A DNA stretch of 64,000 bases, from NCBI RefSeq assembly GCF_003264365.1, contig NZ_PYAK01000003.1, positions 1 through 64,000 of the forward strand. The letters are read 5' to 3'. Below are positions 51,051 to 62,100 of the stretch, piece after piece (within the stretch, counting starts at the first letter, position 1; every line of letters starts with the position of its first letter). Below the pieces are notes generated by a model, which had not been told where the DNA came from, searched no databases, and was given only the letters and a program-made list of their open reading frames with translations. The DNA is from Micromonospora noduli (lineage in GTDB: Bacteria > Actinomycetota > Actinomycetes > Mycobacteriales > Micromonosporaceae). A program made the position numbers and the translations under genes.

Positions 51051-51493
51051 GCCACACCGCCCTGCGGCGCGTACGTGAGCAGGAAGTCCCGTTCCTCGGT
51101 GGTGATCCGCCGCGGCACCTGGCGGGTCAGGTCGAACGGCACCAGCACCGAGCGGGCCCGGCTGGCCAGCACCTCACCGTCGTACAACTCGTAGGCGACG
51201 GTGAACCGGGAGGCCCGGATCTCCTCCACCCACAGCTCGATCCGCACTGTGGGTGCCGCCTCCGCGGTGGCCCGGCCGAGCGCGTAGTCGACCGGGCGCA
51301 GGTAGTCGACCTCGTGCCGGCGGATCACCACCCCGTCGGCGAACGAGCCGACGCCCCAGGCCCGACCCCCGGCGAACATCAACGCCACCCGCGCCTCCTC
51401 GTACAGGGTGAGGAAGCGCGAGTTGTTGACGTGGCCGTACGCGTCCAGGTCGGACCAGCGCAGGGTGCAGTGGTAGACGAAGCGGTCAGACAC
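51047..51493 (-). CDS. acyl-CoA thioesterase (hotdog fold)
   Basis: 148 residues from GTG 51493. 4HBT-type hotdog thioesterase: TLRWSDLDAYGHVNNSRFL (with catalytic Asp and the HVNN motif) and VVIRRHEVDYLRPVDY in the second half. Hydrolyses an acyl-CoA of unknown chain. It lies 12 nt after the ettA stop on the same strand and may be co-transcribed with it and with the downstream gene. Confidence 0.88.
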   Translation of the reverse strand: MSDRFVYHCTLRWSDLDAYGHVNNSRFLTLYEEARVALMFAGGRAWGVGSFADGVVIRRHEVDYLRPVDYALGRATAEAAPTVRIELWVEEIRASRFTVAYELYDGEVLASRARSVLVPFDLTRQVPRRITTEERDFLLTYAPQGGVA

Positions 51494-51505
51494 CTTCTCG
51501 GCCGG

Positions 51506-53182
<1,677 letters not shown>

Positions 53183-53390
53183 GGTGCGGGCTACCTCCGT
53201 CGGTTGCTGTCGCTGATCGGCGGCGCGGCGCGGGCTGCGAGGACCGCCCGCCGCTGCCGGCCGGGAGCCGGCCGCGCGCACGCCATCGTCAATCCTGACA
53301 GGTACGGCGCGCTTCGCCCACATCACCCCGCCCCAGGAGTACGCGGGCGCGCCTCCTTGCCGCTCGGCAGTCCGCTTTTATCGTGACTCG

Positions 53391-54053
53391 ATGCCTACCG
53401 AGTTCGTCATCGAGCTGCCGGACGAACTGGCCGACCGGCTGGCCGAGGAACCCGACATATCAGCCTTTGTGACGGAGTGTGTACGAAATGACATGACCGA
53501 CGAGCGCATCCTGCGCACACTCCGGCAGGCGGGCTTCGCACTCTCTCCGGCTCACCTGAAGCGGGCCGGGCGGGTGTTGAACGCGGCGCTGCAGCTGATC
53601 ACACCGGAACTGGGTGCTCTCGTCGCAGGACCCAGGGCGGGCATGCCGGACAAACCGGCGTTGACTCCTGGCAGATCAGCATTCGTGTTGGACACTCCGG
53701 CGGTGCTGGCCTTCGCGGGTGGCGATGAGGATGTCGCCGCCAGAATCGCGGTGGCCTCTGATCGCCGACTGACGGTGGTCGTCCCGGCGGGATGCCTGGC
53801 CAGCGCCTACCGACAAGTTCCTCAAGAGGGATGGTGGGTGCTGGGCCTCCTTGCCGCTCTACGCCCGACGCAGGTCACGGCCGTGACTGCGGACTGCTCG
53901 GCTGCGCTGGGCCTGTGGTCGCGGAGTGTGCCGGCCATGGACCTGGCCCAGGCTGCGATGGAGGCGGCTCGGGCGATCACACCGATCATGACGGACCGAC
54001 GGGAGCTGCTCGGCGAGGTGCTGCCGAAGGAATGGCCGATCATCGACCTCTGA
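53391..54053 (+). CDS. ribbon-helix-helix-like/PIN-like fusion protein (possible single-chain toxin-antitoxin relic)
   Basis: 220 residues. The opening EFVIELPDELADRLAEEPDISAF resembles the strand-helix of RHH antitoxins. Residues about 100-220 read like a PIN domain: AFVLDTPAVLAFAGGD, MDLAQAAMEAARAIT and PIMTDRRELLGEV carry the expected acidic positions, Asp near 102, 183 and 203. The arrangement suggests antitoxin-like and toxin-like parts in one chain, with no separate partner gene nearby. No family was recognised with certainty; the PIN similarity is by pattern. Confidence 0.55.
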   Translation: MPTEFVIELPDELADRLAEEPDISAFVTECVRNDMTDERILRTLRQAGFALSPAHLKRAGRVLNAALQLITPELGALVAGPRAGMPDKPALTPGRSAFVLDTPAVLAFAGGDEDVAARIAVASDRRLTVVVPAGCLASAYRQVPQEGWWVLGLLAALRPTQVTAVTADCSAALGLWSRSVPAMDLAQAAMEAARAITPIMTDRRELLGEVLPKEWPIIDL

Positions 54054-54195
54054 CCCGCGGGCTGTCGACAAGATCACCTCTAGGATTCGGTCGCACCGAG
54101 GCGGGTAGGAGACTCCGGCACGGGGCACAAGACGCCGCAGCTACGCTCAGTACGCTCATCGCGGTGGACCCGTCAGTACCCGGAGGTGGCCGATC

Positions 54196-55596
54196 GTGAC
54201 CGTCCGTAGCTCCTTTGTCGTAGTGGCGAACCGTCTGCCGGTCGACGAGGTGAGCACACCCGAGGGCCGGCAGTGGCGACGTAGCCCTGGCGGGCTGGTC
54301 ACCGCGCTGCATCCCGTACTCGCCGAGCACAAGGGCACCTGGGTCGGCTGGGCCGGTGGCACCGGCGCCGCCCCCGAGCCGTTCGACCTCGAGGGGATCC
54401 GGCTGCACCCGGTCCCGCTCAGTGCCGAGGAGTTGGAGCGCTACTACGAGGGCCAGTCCAACGCGACGATCTGGCCGCTCTACCACGACGCGGTGGAGAC
54501 GCCGGCCTACAAGCGCCGGTGGCGCGAGGCGTACCGCCTGGTCAACGCCCGGTTCGCGGAGGCCGCAGCCGACGTGGCGGCCGAGGGCGCGACGGTCTGG
54601 GTGCAGGACTACCAGCTCCAGTTGGTGCCGGCGATGCTCCGTGAGCTTCGCCCGGACCTGCGGATCGGGTTCTTCCTGCACATCCCGTTCCCGCCGATCG
54701 AGCTGTTCATGCAGATGCCGTTCCGTACCGAGATCCTTCGCGGTCTGCTCGGCGCCGACCTGGTCGGTTTCCAGCAGCGGCTGGCCGCGCAGAACTTCGT
54801 CCGGCTGGCCCGGCACCTGCTCGGGCTGCGCTACGAGGGGCAGATGATCCAGGTCGACGGTCGGCAGGTGAAGGCGGGCGCCTTCCCCATCTCGATCGAC
54901 ACCCAGGAGATGGAGCGGATGGCCGCCGATCCGGCGATCCAGGCGCGGGCCAAGCAGATCCGCGCCGAGTTGGGCGACCCGAAGACGATAATCCTGGGCG
55001 TGGACCGGCTGGATTACACCAAGGGCATCGAGTTGCGACTCAAGGCCTTCCGGGAGCTGCTGGCTGACGGAAAGTTGACAGTTCCCGACGCGGTCATGGT
55101 TCAGGTCGCCACACCCAGCCGCGAGCGCGTGGAGCACTACCAGGCACTACGGGTGAAGGTCGAGCGCGAGGTCGGCCGGATCAACGGCGAGTTCGGCAGG
55201 GTCGGCGTGCCGGCGGTCCATTACCTCCATCAGTCGTACAGTCGCAGTGAGCTGGCGGCGATGTACGTTGCTGCCGACGTGATGATGGTGACCCCGCTGC
55301 GAGACGGAATGAACCTCGTGGCGAAGGAATACGTAGCATCACGTGCCGACCAGGGTGGCGCGCTCGTACTCAGCGAGTTCGCCGGCGCCGCCACCGAGCT
55401 TCGCCAGGCATTTTTGTGTAACCCGCACGACCCGGACGCGGTCAAGGACGCCCTCCTCCGGGCAGTGCACGTGGAGAAAACCGAGGCACGCCGCCGGATG
55501 CGGACAATGCAACGTCACCTGCGTACCCACGACGTGGGCCACTGGGCCAAGTCTTTCCTCTCGGAGCTCGGAGTTCCCGAGGCGGAGGCCGAGTGA
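54196..55596 (+). CDS. otsA: trehalose-6-phosphate synthase
   Basis: 466 residues from GTG 54196, with GGAGGTGG upstream. GT20 glycosyltransferase joining UDP- or ADP-glucose to glucose 6-phosphate. [27 protein letters not shown], the [11 protein letters not shown] motif with the phosphate-binding residues, and [18 protein letters not shown] are present. It overlaps the otsB-GH15 gene by 4 nt (GTGA), so synthase and phosphatase are coupled. Trehalose serves as osmolyte, carbon store and precursor in actinobacteria. Confidence 0.96.
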   Translation: MTVRSSFVVVANRLPVDEVSTPEGRQWRRSPGGLVTALHPVLAEHKGTWVGWAGGTGAAPEPFDLEGIRLHPVPLSAEELERYYEGQSNATIWPLYHDAVETPAYKRRWREAYRLVNARFAEAAADVAAEGATVWVQDYQLQLVPAMLRELRPDLRIGFFLHIPFPPIELFMQMPFRTEILRGLLGADLVGFQQRLAAQNFVRLARHLLGLRYEGQMIQVDGRQVKAGAFPISIDTQEMERMAADPAIQARAKQIRAELGDPKTIILGVDRLDYTKGIELRLKAFRELLADGKLTVPDAVMVQVATPSRERVEHYQALRVKVEREVGRINGEFGRVGVPAVHYLHQSYSRSELAAMYVAADVMMVTPLRDGMNLVAKEYVASRADQGGALVLSEFAGAATELRQAFLCNPHDPDAVKDALLRAVHVEKTEARRRMRTMQRHLRTHDVGHWAKSFLSELGVPEAEAE

Positions 55597-58202
55597 ACAC
55601 GCCCGTCAACGATGGGGCGGCAATCGCCACCGGGGTCATGGACCCTGAGTTGCGTTCCGCCATCGGCCGGATCGCCCGGGTCCCCCAGCTCCTGGTCGCC
55701 TGCGACTATGACGGCACGCTGGCGCCGATCGTGGAGGACCCGAGCACGGCCGTCCCGCTGCCCGAGTCGGTGGCCGCGGTCCGCGCGCTCGCCGCGCTGC
55801 CGCAGACCACAGTGGCGGTGGTTTCCGGTCGGGCGCTGCGCGACCTGGCCGCGCTCTCGCGGCTGCCCAGCGAGGTGCACCTCGTCGGCAGCCACGGCTC
55901 CGAGTTCGACATCGGCTTCGTCGAGCGGCTCTCCCCCGAGCTGGTCGCCGTGCGGACCCAGGTCCGCAACGCGCTGCGTGAGATCGCCGCCCAGCACCCG
56001 GGTATCCGGCTGGAACGCAAACCGGCGAGCGTCGCGATGCACACCCGTGGGGTCGACCCGCAGATCGCCGCCGCCGCCATCGAGGCGGTCCGCAACGGTC
56101 CGGCCACCTTCGACGGCGTCACGGTGACCCAGGGCAAGGAGGTCATCGAACTCTCCGTGGTGGCCACCCACAAGGGCACCGCACTCGACCAGTTGCGGAC
56201 CCAGCTGGCCTCCAGCGCGGTGCTGTTCATCGGTGACGACATCACCGACGAGAACGGGTTCGCCCACCTGCACGGTCCCGACCTCGGCATCAAGATCGGC
56301 CCCGGCGACACCCAGGCCAGCTACCGGGTGGCCGACCCGCTGGAGGCCGCCCGGGCGCTGGCACTGCTGCTGGAGACCCGGCGGCACTGGCTGTTCGGTG
56401 AGCGGGCGGTGCCGATCGAACGGCACTCCATGCTGGCCAACGGTCGTACCGTCGCTCTGCTCACCCCCGAGGCCAAGGTCAGCTGGCTCTGCCACCCCAA
56501 GCCCGATTCGGCGGCGATCTTCGCCGACCTGGTCGGTGGCAGCCCGGCCGGCCACTTCAGCGTTGCCCCGGAACGTGGCGGCATCCCGCTGGGCCAGCGC
56601 TACCGCTCCGGCACGATGACAGTGGAGACCCGCTGGTCCGGGCTCACCGTCACCGACTGGCTGGACAAGCCGGCCCGGGAGACCACCCCGGACGACAGCC
56701 CGGCGGTCATCACCGGCGACTCGACACTGGTCCGGGTGCTGACCGGCAGTGGCAAGGCCAAGGTGGAGTTCGCGCCGAGGCCGGAGTTCGGCCAGGTCGC
56801 CGTCCAGTTGCAGCCGCTCGGCGACGGCCTGCTGGTGCTCGGCTCCAATGAACCGGTCGCGCTCTACGCCCCCGGCGTGGAGTGGGAGGTCGGCAACGAC
56901 GGAGGGTACGAGACCGCCAAGGCCATCGTCGACCTCTCCGCCGCCGGTGGGCAGGTCGTGCTGGAGCTGCGCTTCGGCACGCACAGCCTGGAGCACCACC
57001 GGGTGCCGATCCACGAGCGGCAGGCCGCCGCCGAGCAGCCGTGGAAGGACTGGGTGGCCTCGCTGCGGCTGCCGTCCACCGCCCGGGACCTGGTCGCGCG
57101 TAGCGCCCTCACCCTGCGCGGGCTCTGCCACGAGGCCACCGGCTCGATCCTGGCCGCGGCGACCACCTCGCTCCCCGAGGAGCTGGGCGGCGTCCGTAAC
57201 TGGGACTACCGCTACTGCTGGCTGCGCGACGCCGCGCTGACCGCCCGCGCACTCGTCGACCTGGGCTCCGTCGAGGAGGCCGAGGCGCTGCTGCGCTGGG
57301 TCGACGGCTGCATCGAGCGCACCGGCGGGCACCCGGAACGCCTGCACCCGCTCTACACCATCGACGGCTACGAGCTGGGCGCCGAGGCGGTCATCGACAC
57401 GCTGCCCGGGTACGCCGGCTCCCGGCCGGTCCGGGTCGGCAACCTCGCCAACCACCAGTTGCAGCTGGACGTCTTCGGCCCGATCGCCGACCTGATCGCG
57501 GCCGTCGCCGACGCTCGCGGTTCGGTCCGCGACGACGAGTGGCGGGTCCTGGAGAACATGGTCGAGGCGGTCCGCCGCCGCTGGCACGAGCCCGACCACG
57601 GCATCTGGGAGGCCCGGCTGCCACCCCGGCACCACGTCTTCTCCAAGGTGATGTGCTGGATGACCGTCGACCGCGCGCTGCACGTGATGCGCGAGCACGG
57701 CGGCGAGGACCGGCCCGAGTGGAAGGACCTGCGCGACCGGATCGGCGCCAACGTGCTGGAGCACGGCTGGCACTCCGACGTCGAGGCGTACAGCGTCGCG
57801 TACGGGGACGAGGACATGGACGCCTCGTCGCTCTGGATCGGCCTCTCCGGCCTGCTCCCGGGCGACGACCCGCGCTTCCTGTCCACCGTCCTGCGGATCG
57901 AGGCGGACCTGCGCAGCGGCCCGGTCGTCTACCGCTACCACTGGGACGACGGCCTGCCCGGCCGTGAGGGCGGTTTCCACATCTGCACGGCGTGGCTGAT
58001 CGAGGCGTACCTGCGCACCGGCCGCCGCACCGACGCCGAGGAGCTGTTCGCGCAGATGGTGCTGACCGCCGGCCCGACCGGGCTGCTCCCCGAGCAGTAC
58101 GACCCGCTCGCCGAGCGCGGCCTGGGCAACCACCCGCAGGCGTACAGCCACCTCGGTCTGATCCGCTGCGCCCTGCTGCTGGACAACATGCTCAAGCAGT
58201 AG
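55593..58202 (+). CDS. otsB: trehalose-6-phosphate phosphatase fused to a GH15 glucoside hydrolase
   Basis: 869 residues from GTG 55593. Residues 30-255 are the HAD-superfamily T6P phosphatase ([14 protein letters not shown] with nucleophile Asp, [23 protein letters not shown]). From about 270 to the end is a glycoside hydrolase family 15 domain ([65 protein letters not shown]). GH15 members include glucoamylases and trehalases. The fusion suggests one polypeptide that both completes trehalose synthesis and acts on a glucoside, possibly trehalose itself. A hairpin follows the stop. Confidence 0.9.
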   Translation: MNTPVNDGAAIATGVMDPELRSAIGRIARVPQLLVACDYDGTLAPIVEDPSTAVPLPESVAAVRALAALPQTTVAVVSGRALRDLAALSRLPSEVHLVGSHGSEFDIGFVERLSPELVAVRTQVRNALREIAAQHPGIRLERKPASVAMHTRGVDPQIAAAAIEAVRNGPATFDGVTVTQGKEVIELSVVATHKGTALDQLRTQLASSAVLFIGDDITDENGFAHLHGPDLGIKIGPGDTQASYRVADPLEAARALALLLETRRHWLFGERAVPIERHSMLANGRTVALLTPEAKVSWLCHPKPDSAAIFADLVGGSPAGHFSVAPERGGIPLGQRYRSGTMTVETRWSGLTVTDWLDKPARETTPDDSPAVITGDSTLVRVLTGSGKAKVEFAPRPEFGQVAVQLQPLGDGLLVLGSNEPVALYAPGVEWEVGNDGGYETAKAIVDLSAAGGQVVLELRFGTHSLEHHRVPIHERQAAAEQPWKDWVASLRLPSTARDLVARSALTLRGLCHEATGSILAAATTSLPEELGGVRNWDYRYCWLRDAALTARALVDLGSVEEAEALLRWVDGCIERTGGHPERLHPLYTIDGYELGAEAVIDTLPGYAGSRPVRVGNLANHQLQLDVFGPIADLIAAVADARGSVRDDEWRVLENMVEAVRRRWHEPDHGIWEARLPPRHHVFSKVMCWMTVDRALHVMREHGGEDRPEWKDLRDRIGANVLEHGWHSDVEAYSVAYGDEDMDASSLWIGLSGLLPGDDPRFLSTVLRIEADLRSGPVVYRYHWDDGLPGREGGFHICTAWLIEAYLRTGRRTDAEELFAQMVLTAGPTGLLPEQYDPLAERGLGNHPQAYSHLGLIRCALLLDNMLKQ

Positions 58203-58217
58203 TCGACAGCTCGTGTG

Positions 58218-58247
58218 ACGGGGCCGGAGCGCATGCTCCGGCCCCGT
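58218..58247. terminator. hairpin between convergent genes
   Basis: ACGGGGCCGGAGC (58218-58230) and GCTCCGGCCCCGT (58235-58247) form a perfect 13-bp stem with a 4-nt loop between the otsB fusion stop and the stop of the minus-strand gene at 58251. Confidence 0.75.
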
Positions 58248-58250
58248 TGG

Positions 58251-59546
58251 TCACTGCGGGTACGGCAGGCTCGGTTGCCACCCGTACAGGCGGGCGCCGA
58301 GGTCGGTGGGCACCGTCCAGTGCGCGTACGGCAGCACCGCGCTGCTGCCGGTGTGGATCAGGCGCAGTAGTGGGGCGTCGCCGGTGTGGTCGAGCGCGAG
58401 CTTCGGTTTACGGGCCGCGCCGACGCCGCCGAGGCCGAACAGGACAACCGAGTCCTGGACCGGAAGCCCCTGTGCCTGTCGGGCGTCACGCCAACCCCGG
58501 TACGCCGCGTCCAGCCGCCAGGGCGCGAGGTCGGCGAGACCGCGGTACAGGTTCGCCACCCAGGTCGGGGTGAGTTCGGCGTCGGAGAGCCGGTACGGCA
58601 CCCCGGTCAGCAACGCGTCGAGCTCCGGATCCGTCTCCACCCCGGCGTTGGTCAGCGCCTCGGGCAACGCGCCACGGCGGACGGCCGCTACCGCAGGGGC
58701 GGCCTGCTCGACCCGATCGACCTGCCAGCGAAGCCCTGCCGGGGTGTTCGCCGCTCGGCGGTCCCACAGCCAACGGGCGTTGTCCCAGCGGTGCCGCTGG
58801 TTGGCCGGGATCAGGTCGTCGATGCCGACGACCAACTCCTCACCCTCGACCCGTGCGGTGAGCCACCGGCCCCGCAGGTGCGACCGCTGCTCGCCGTAGC
58901 CGGCCAGTGCGACCACCGCGGACCGCAGGTAGGCGCCGGTGTTCCCGCGCGGGAAGTGCCAGCACAACGAGGACGCATCGAGGGCGTCGAGGTCGGCGGC
59001 GGCCTCGTCCGACACCACGCCGACCCGGACCAGTGGCGATGCCGCACTGGCCTGGCGGTTGTCGAACTGTCGACGGTCCCGGCGCTGACGCATCTCGGCC
59101 CGCTCGACCGACGGGCTGACCGAGTACGCCGCCTTCTTCCCGGCCCACCGCAGCGCCTCCGCCCCGGCCGTCTGCGGGTCGCCGAAGAGCCGGAACGCCA
59201 GCAGCTCGTGCTCGTCGGACCCGTCGTCCTCGGTCACCTGCAGCTCGTACACCAGGTCGCCGGGCGAGTCCAGGTTGTAGCCGGTGTGCGGGTCACGGCC
59301 GAACTCATTGCCGACGAGCGAGTCGCCCGGCTGTTGGCGATAGCCACGGACCACGGTGACCAGGACGGCCCAGGAGCCGTCCGCGTCCGCGCACCTCAGA
59401 GTCCGGACCGGAGCATCGCGCCATCGCGAGGGAAGGTCCTCGAAGCTGGTGGTCAGGCCGGGACGCCCACATCGCAGCGCGACCGGGGTGAGCAGTTCCG
59501 TTCGCCACGTCTCGTGAGGGTCCTTCAGGGTGAGCATGAGCGACAT
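58251..59546 (-). CDS. hypothetical protein (431 aa)
   Basis: 431 residues from ATG 59546 (alternatives at 59567 and 59537). No domain recognised. The sequence is rich in Arg, Trp, Asp and Leu and appears soluble, alpha/beta mixed, with no signal peptide. Notable segments are GYRQQPGDSLVGNEFGRDPH, NTGAYLRSAVVALAGYGEQR and a C-terminal VVLFGLGGVGAARKPKLALD. A Gly-rich loop in the last segment is the only hint of nucleotide or ligand binding. It stands alone between the trehalose genes and the cobalamin cluster. Confidence 0.68.
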   Translation of the reverse strand: MSLMLTLKDPHETWRTELLTPVALRCGRPGLTTSFEDLPSRWRDAPVRTLRCADADGSWAVLVTVVRGYRQQPGDSLVGNEFGRDPHTGYNLDSPGDLVYELQVTEDDGSDEHELLAFRLFGDPQTAGAEALRWAGKKAAYSVSPSVERAEMRQRRDRRQFDNRQASAASPLVRVGVVSDEAAADLDALDASSLCWHFPRGNTGAYLRSAVVALAGYGEQRSHLRGRWLTARVEGEELVVGIDDLIPANQRHRWDNARWLWDRRAANTPAGLRWQVDRVEQAAPAVAAVRRGALPEALTNAGVETDPELDALLTGVPYRLSDAELTPTWVANLYRGLADLAPWRLDAAYRGWRDARQAQGLPVQDSVVLFGLGGVGAARKPKLALDHTGDAPLLRLIHTGSSAVLPYAHWTVPTDLGARLYGWQPSLPYPQ

Positions 59547-59582
59547 TGTGTCCACAGCGACCGACAACCGCCGCAGCTGGCA

Positions 59583-59627
59583 ATCTTGGACAGTTTCCGC
59601 TACGCGTCAACGGAAACCGTCCAAGAT
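59583..59627. repeat. second copy of the TTGGACAGTTTCCG palindrome
   Basis: ATCTTGGACAGTTTCCG (59583-59599) pairs with CGGAAACCGTCCAAGAT (59611-59627), one position differing (an A-C mismatch or G-T in RNA), around an 11-nt loop. It lies 70 nt past the cysG stop and just before the 58251 gene start on the minus strand. Its arms match the palindrome at 29495-29543 over 17 bp with one difference. Confidence 0.75.
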
Positions 59628-59696
59628 CTACCGGGTCAGTGCCCTCCGAAGCCCGGGTCCGCCGCCGAACGGGTCACCGCCGCGTCCGGTCACGTG

Positions 59697-60938
59697 TCAG
59701 CCGTCGAGCGCGCCCACCACATCGCCCACCACGACGACGGCGGGCGGGCGTAGGTCGGCCGCACTCAGGTCGGCCGCGACAGCGCCCAGCGTGGACCGCA
59801 GGACCCGTTGGGTGCCGGTGGTGGCTTCCTGGACGACTGCGGCCGGCGTCTGGGGCGACCGACCGTGGGCGATCAGGGTGGCCGTGATGGCCGCGAGGTT
59901 CTTCAACCCCATCAGGATCACCAGGGTGCCGTGCAGACCGGCGAGGGCGTCCCAGCGCACCAGCGAAGCCGGCGCGTCGGGTGCCAGGTGCCCGGAGACC
60001 ACAGTGAACTCGTGCGCCACCCCCCGGTGGGTGACCGGGATGCCGGCCGCGGCCGGCGCGGCGATGGAGCTGGTCACCCCGGGCACCACTGTCACCGGCA
60101 CGCCGGCGGCCGCGCAGGCCAGCAGCTCCTCGCCGCCGCGGCCGAAGACGTACGGGTCACCGCCCTTGAGCCGCACCACGAAGGCGCCGGCCAGGGCCCG
60201 GTCGACCAGGATCTGGTTGATCTCCTCCTGGGCCCGGGACGGACCGTAGGGAATCTTCGAGGCGTCCACCAGCTCGACGTCCGGGCGCAGCTCGTCGAGG
60301 AGCAGCCCGGGCACCAGTCGGTCGGCGACCACCACGTCAGCCTCGGTGAGCAGCCGCCAGCCCTTCACGGTGATCAGCTCAGGGTCACCCGGCCCCGCCC
60401 CGACCAGCGCCACCCGCCCGGCCTGCTGCCCACCGGTCGTCCCGGTGGAAGCGTCGGGCCGGCCAGCGATCCCGTCCGGTGCCAGGCGGACGGCGAGGAG
60501 GTCGCGGATCGCGTCGCGAACCGTCATCGCCCGGCGCGGGTCGCCGCCGCCGAGCACCGCCACGGTGACCGGGCCGTGCCGGGTCACGGCCGGGGTCCAG
60601 GCGGTGGCGGCCGTCCGGTCGTCGGCCCGGACACAGAAGATCCGCCGCTCGGCGGCGACGGCGCTCACCGAGGCCGCCGCTATCGGGTCGTCGACCGCGA
60701 CCTGGACCAGCCAGGCGCCGTCCAGGTCCTCGGGCACGAACCGGCGCGGCACCCAGTGCAGCCGACCCGCGTCGGCCCGGGCACGCAGCGCCGGAGTCAG
60801 CTCCGGGGCCACCAGCAGGACGTCCGCACCGGCGTCCAGCAGCGCGGGTACGCGCCGGGTGGCGACCGCGCCGCCACCCACCACGACCACCCGCCGCCCG
60901 TGCAGCCGCAAACCCAGGGGGTACGGATTGGAGGTCAC
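59697..60938 (-). CDS. cysG: siroheme synthase / uroporphyrinogen-III C-methyltransferase
   Basis: 413 residues. N-terminal precorrin-2 dehydrogenase/ferrochelatase-like domain (about 1-160; VVVVGGGAVATRRVPALLDAG is the NAD-binding motif), then SUMT methyltransferase (about 174-410; VALVGAGPGDPELITVKGW, RLKGGDPYVFGRGGEE, GVTSSIAAPAAAGIPVTHRG). It makes precorrin-2 and siroheme from uroporphyrinogen III. The central phosphoserine-type linker of enterobacterial CysG is short. It is last in the cobC-cobT-cysG direction on this strand. Confidence 0.94.
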   Translation of the reverse strand: MTSNPYPLGLRLHGRRVVVVGGGAVATRRVPALLDAGADVLLVAPELTPALRARADAGRLHWVPRRFVPEDLDGAWLVQVAVDDPIAAASVSAVAAERRIFCVRADDRTAATAWTPAVTRHGPVTVAVLGGGDPRRAMTVRDAIRDLLAVRLAPDGIAGRPDASTGTTGGQQAGRVALVGAGPGDPELITVKGWRLLTEADVVVADRLVPGLLLDELRPDVELVDASKIPYGPSRAQEEINQILVDRALAGAFVVRLKGGDPYVFGRGGEELLACAAAGVPVTVVPGVTSSIAAPAAAGIPVTHRGVAHEFTVVSGHLAPDAPASLVRWDALAGLHGTLVILMGLKNLAAITATLIAHGRSPQTPAAVVQEATTGTQRVLRSTLGAVAADLSAADLRPPAVVVVGDVVGALDG

Positions 60939-60978
60939 GCCGCACCACCGAGGCGGACGGCTCGTTCGCTGCGCGTGC

Positions 60979-62100
60979 TCACTTTTCGGCCACCCCTGCG
61001 GAGTCGAAGGTGGCCACCTCGTGCAGCACCCGGACCGCGCCGGTGACCACGGGCAACGCCAGCAGCGCGCCGGTGCCCTCGCCGAGGCGCAGCCCCAGGT
61101 CGATCAGCGGGTCGAGGCCGAGGTGGCGCAGTGCGACAGTGGCACCGGGCTCGGCCGAGCGGTGGCCGGCGACCATGGCGTCGACCGCCGCCGGGGCGAA
61201 CGCGGCGGCGGCGAGCGCGGCCGAGACCGCGATCACGCCGTCCAGCAGCACCGGCGTGCGGCGTGCTGCGGCCCCCAGGATCAGCCCGGCCAATGCGGCG
61301 TGCTCCAGACCACCGACGGCGGCCAGCACCCCCAGCGGGTCGGCCGGGTCGGGGGTGTGCCGGGCCAGGGCGGCCCGCACGACCGCCACCTTGTGCGCGT
61401 ACGTCGGGTCGTCGACCCCGGTGCCCCGACCTGTGGTGTCGAGCGGGTCGGCGCCGGTGAACGCGGCGATCAGCACGGCGGCCGGTGTGGTGTTGCCGAT
61501 GCCCATGTCCCCGGTGAGCAGGATGCCGGCACCGGCGTCGATCAGTTCGTCGGCGATCCGGATGCCGGTCTGCACCGCCGCCAGCGCCTCGTCCCGGGTC
61601 AGCGCGGCGGTCACCGTGAGGTCGCGGGTGCCCTGGCGGACGGACGCGACAACGAGCCGGGGCACCGCCGGGTCGAGCACGGCCGGATCGAGCACGGCCG
61701 GGTCGAGCACGGCCGGGTCGAGCACGGCCGGGTCGGTGGGCAGCGGGGTGGCCACGCCGACGTCGACCACTGTGACCGAGGCGCCGGCCTGCCGAGCGAA
61801 TGCGTTGACCACCGCTCCACCGGCCAGGAAGTTGCCGATCATCTGCGCGGTGACCTCCTGCGGCCAGGGGCTGACCCCCTGGGCGTGCACCCCGTGGTCG
61901 CCGGCGAAGATCGCCACCGCGGCCGGCTCGGGCAGCGGTGGTGGGCAGACTCCGGCCAGGCCGGCGAGGCGTACCGAAAGCTCCTCCAGCGCGCCCAGCG
62001 ATCCCGCCGGCTTGGTCAGCCGGCCGTGCAGTTCCCGGGCGGCGGCCATGGCCGCTTCGTCCGCCGCACGGATCGCCGCGATCGTGGTCTCCAGCATCAT
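60979..62100 (-). CDS. cobT: nicotinate-nucleotide-dimethylbenzimidazole phosphoribosyltransferase
   Basis: 373 residues. Transfers phosphoribose to the lower-ligand base in cobalamin assembly. Signature: TKPAGSLGALEELSVRLAGLAG, AIFAGDHGVHAQGVSPWP, DMGIGNTTPAAVLIAAF (with the conserved Gly-Asn-Thr-Thr) and the C-terminal catalytic Glu in RLGEGTGALLALPVV. A run of DPAVL pentapeptides lies between GVATPLPT and RLVVASVRQG, produced by a 15-bp tandem repeat. ATGA overlap with the cobC gene upstream. Confidence 0.94.
   Translation of the reverse strand: MMLETTIAAIRAADEAAMAAARELHGRLTKPAGSLGALEELSVRLAGLAGVCPPPLPEPAAVAIFAGDHGVHAQGVSPWPQEVTAQMIGNFLAGGAVVNAFARQAGASVTVVDVGVATPLPTDPAVLDPAVLDPAVLDPAVLDPAVPRLVVASVRQGTRDLTVTAALTRDEALAAVQTGIRIADELIDAGAGILLTGDMGIGNTTPAAVLIAAFTGADPLDTTGRGTGVDDPTYAHKVAVVRAALARHTPDPADPLGVLAAVGGLEHAALAGLILGAAARRTPVLLDGVIAVSAALAAAAFAPAAVDAMVAGHRSAEPGATVALRHLGLDPLIDLGLRLGEGTGALLALPVVTGAVRVLHEVATFDSAGVAEK
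61671..61735 (-). repeat. 15-bp in-frame minisatellite inside cobT
   Basis: Four and a fraction copies of GGCCGGGTCGAGCAC (one has A for G) run from 61671 to 61735. In the gene's frame each copy encodes DPAVL. The length is a multiple of three, so copy-number change would not break the frame. Confidence 0.85.

Noticed and set aside
55515..58151. Long minus-strand open frame (878 codons) covering the otsB fusion
   Set aside because: Antisense to a gene with intact HAD and GH15 motifs; composition typical of a frame shadow.
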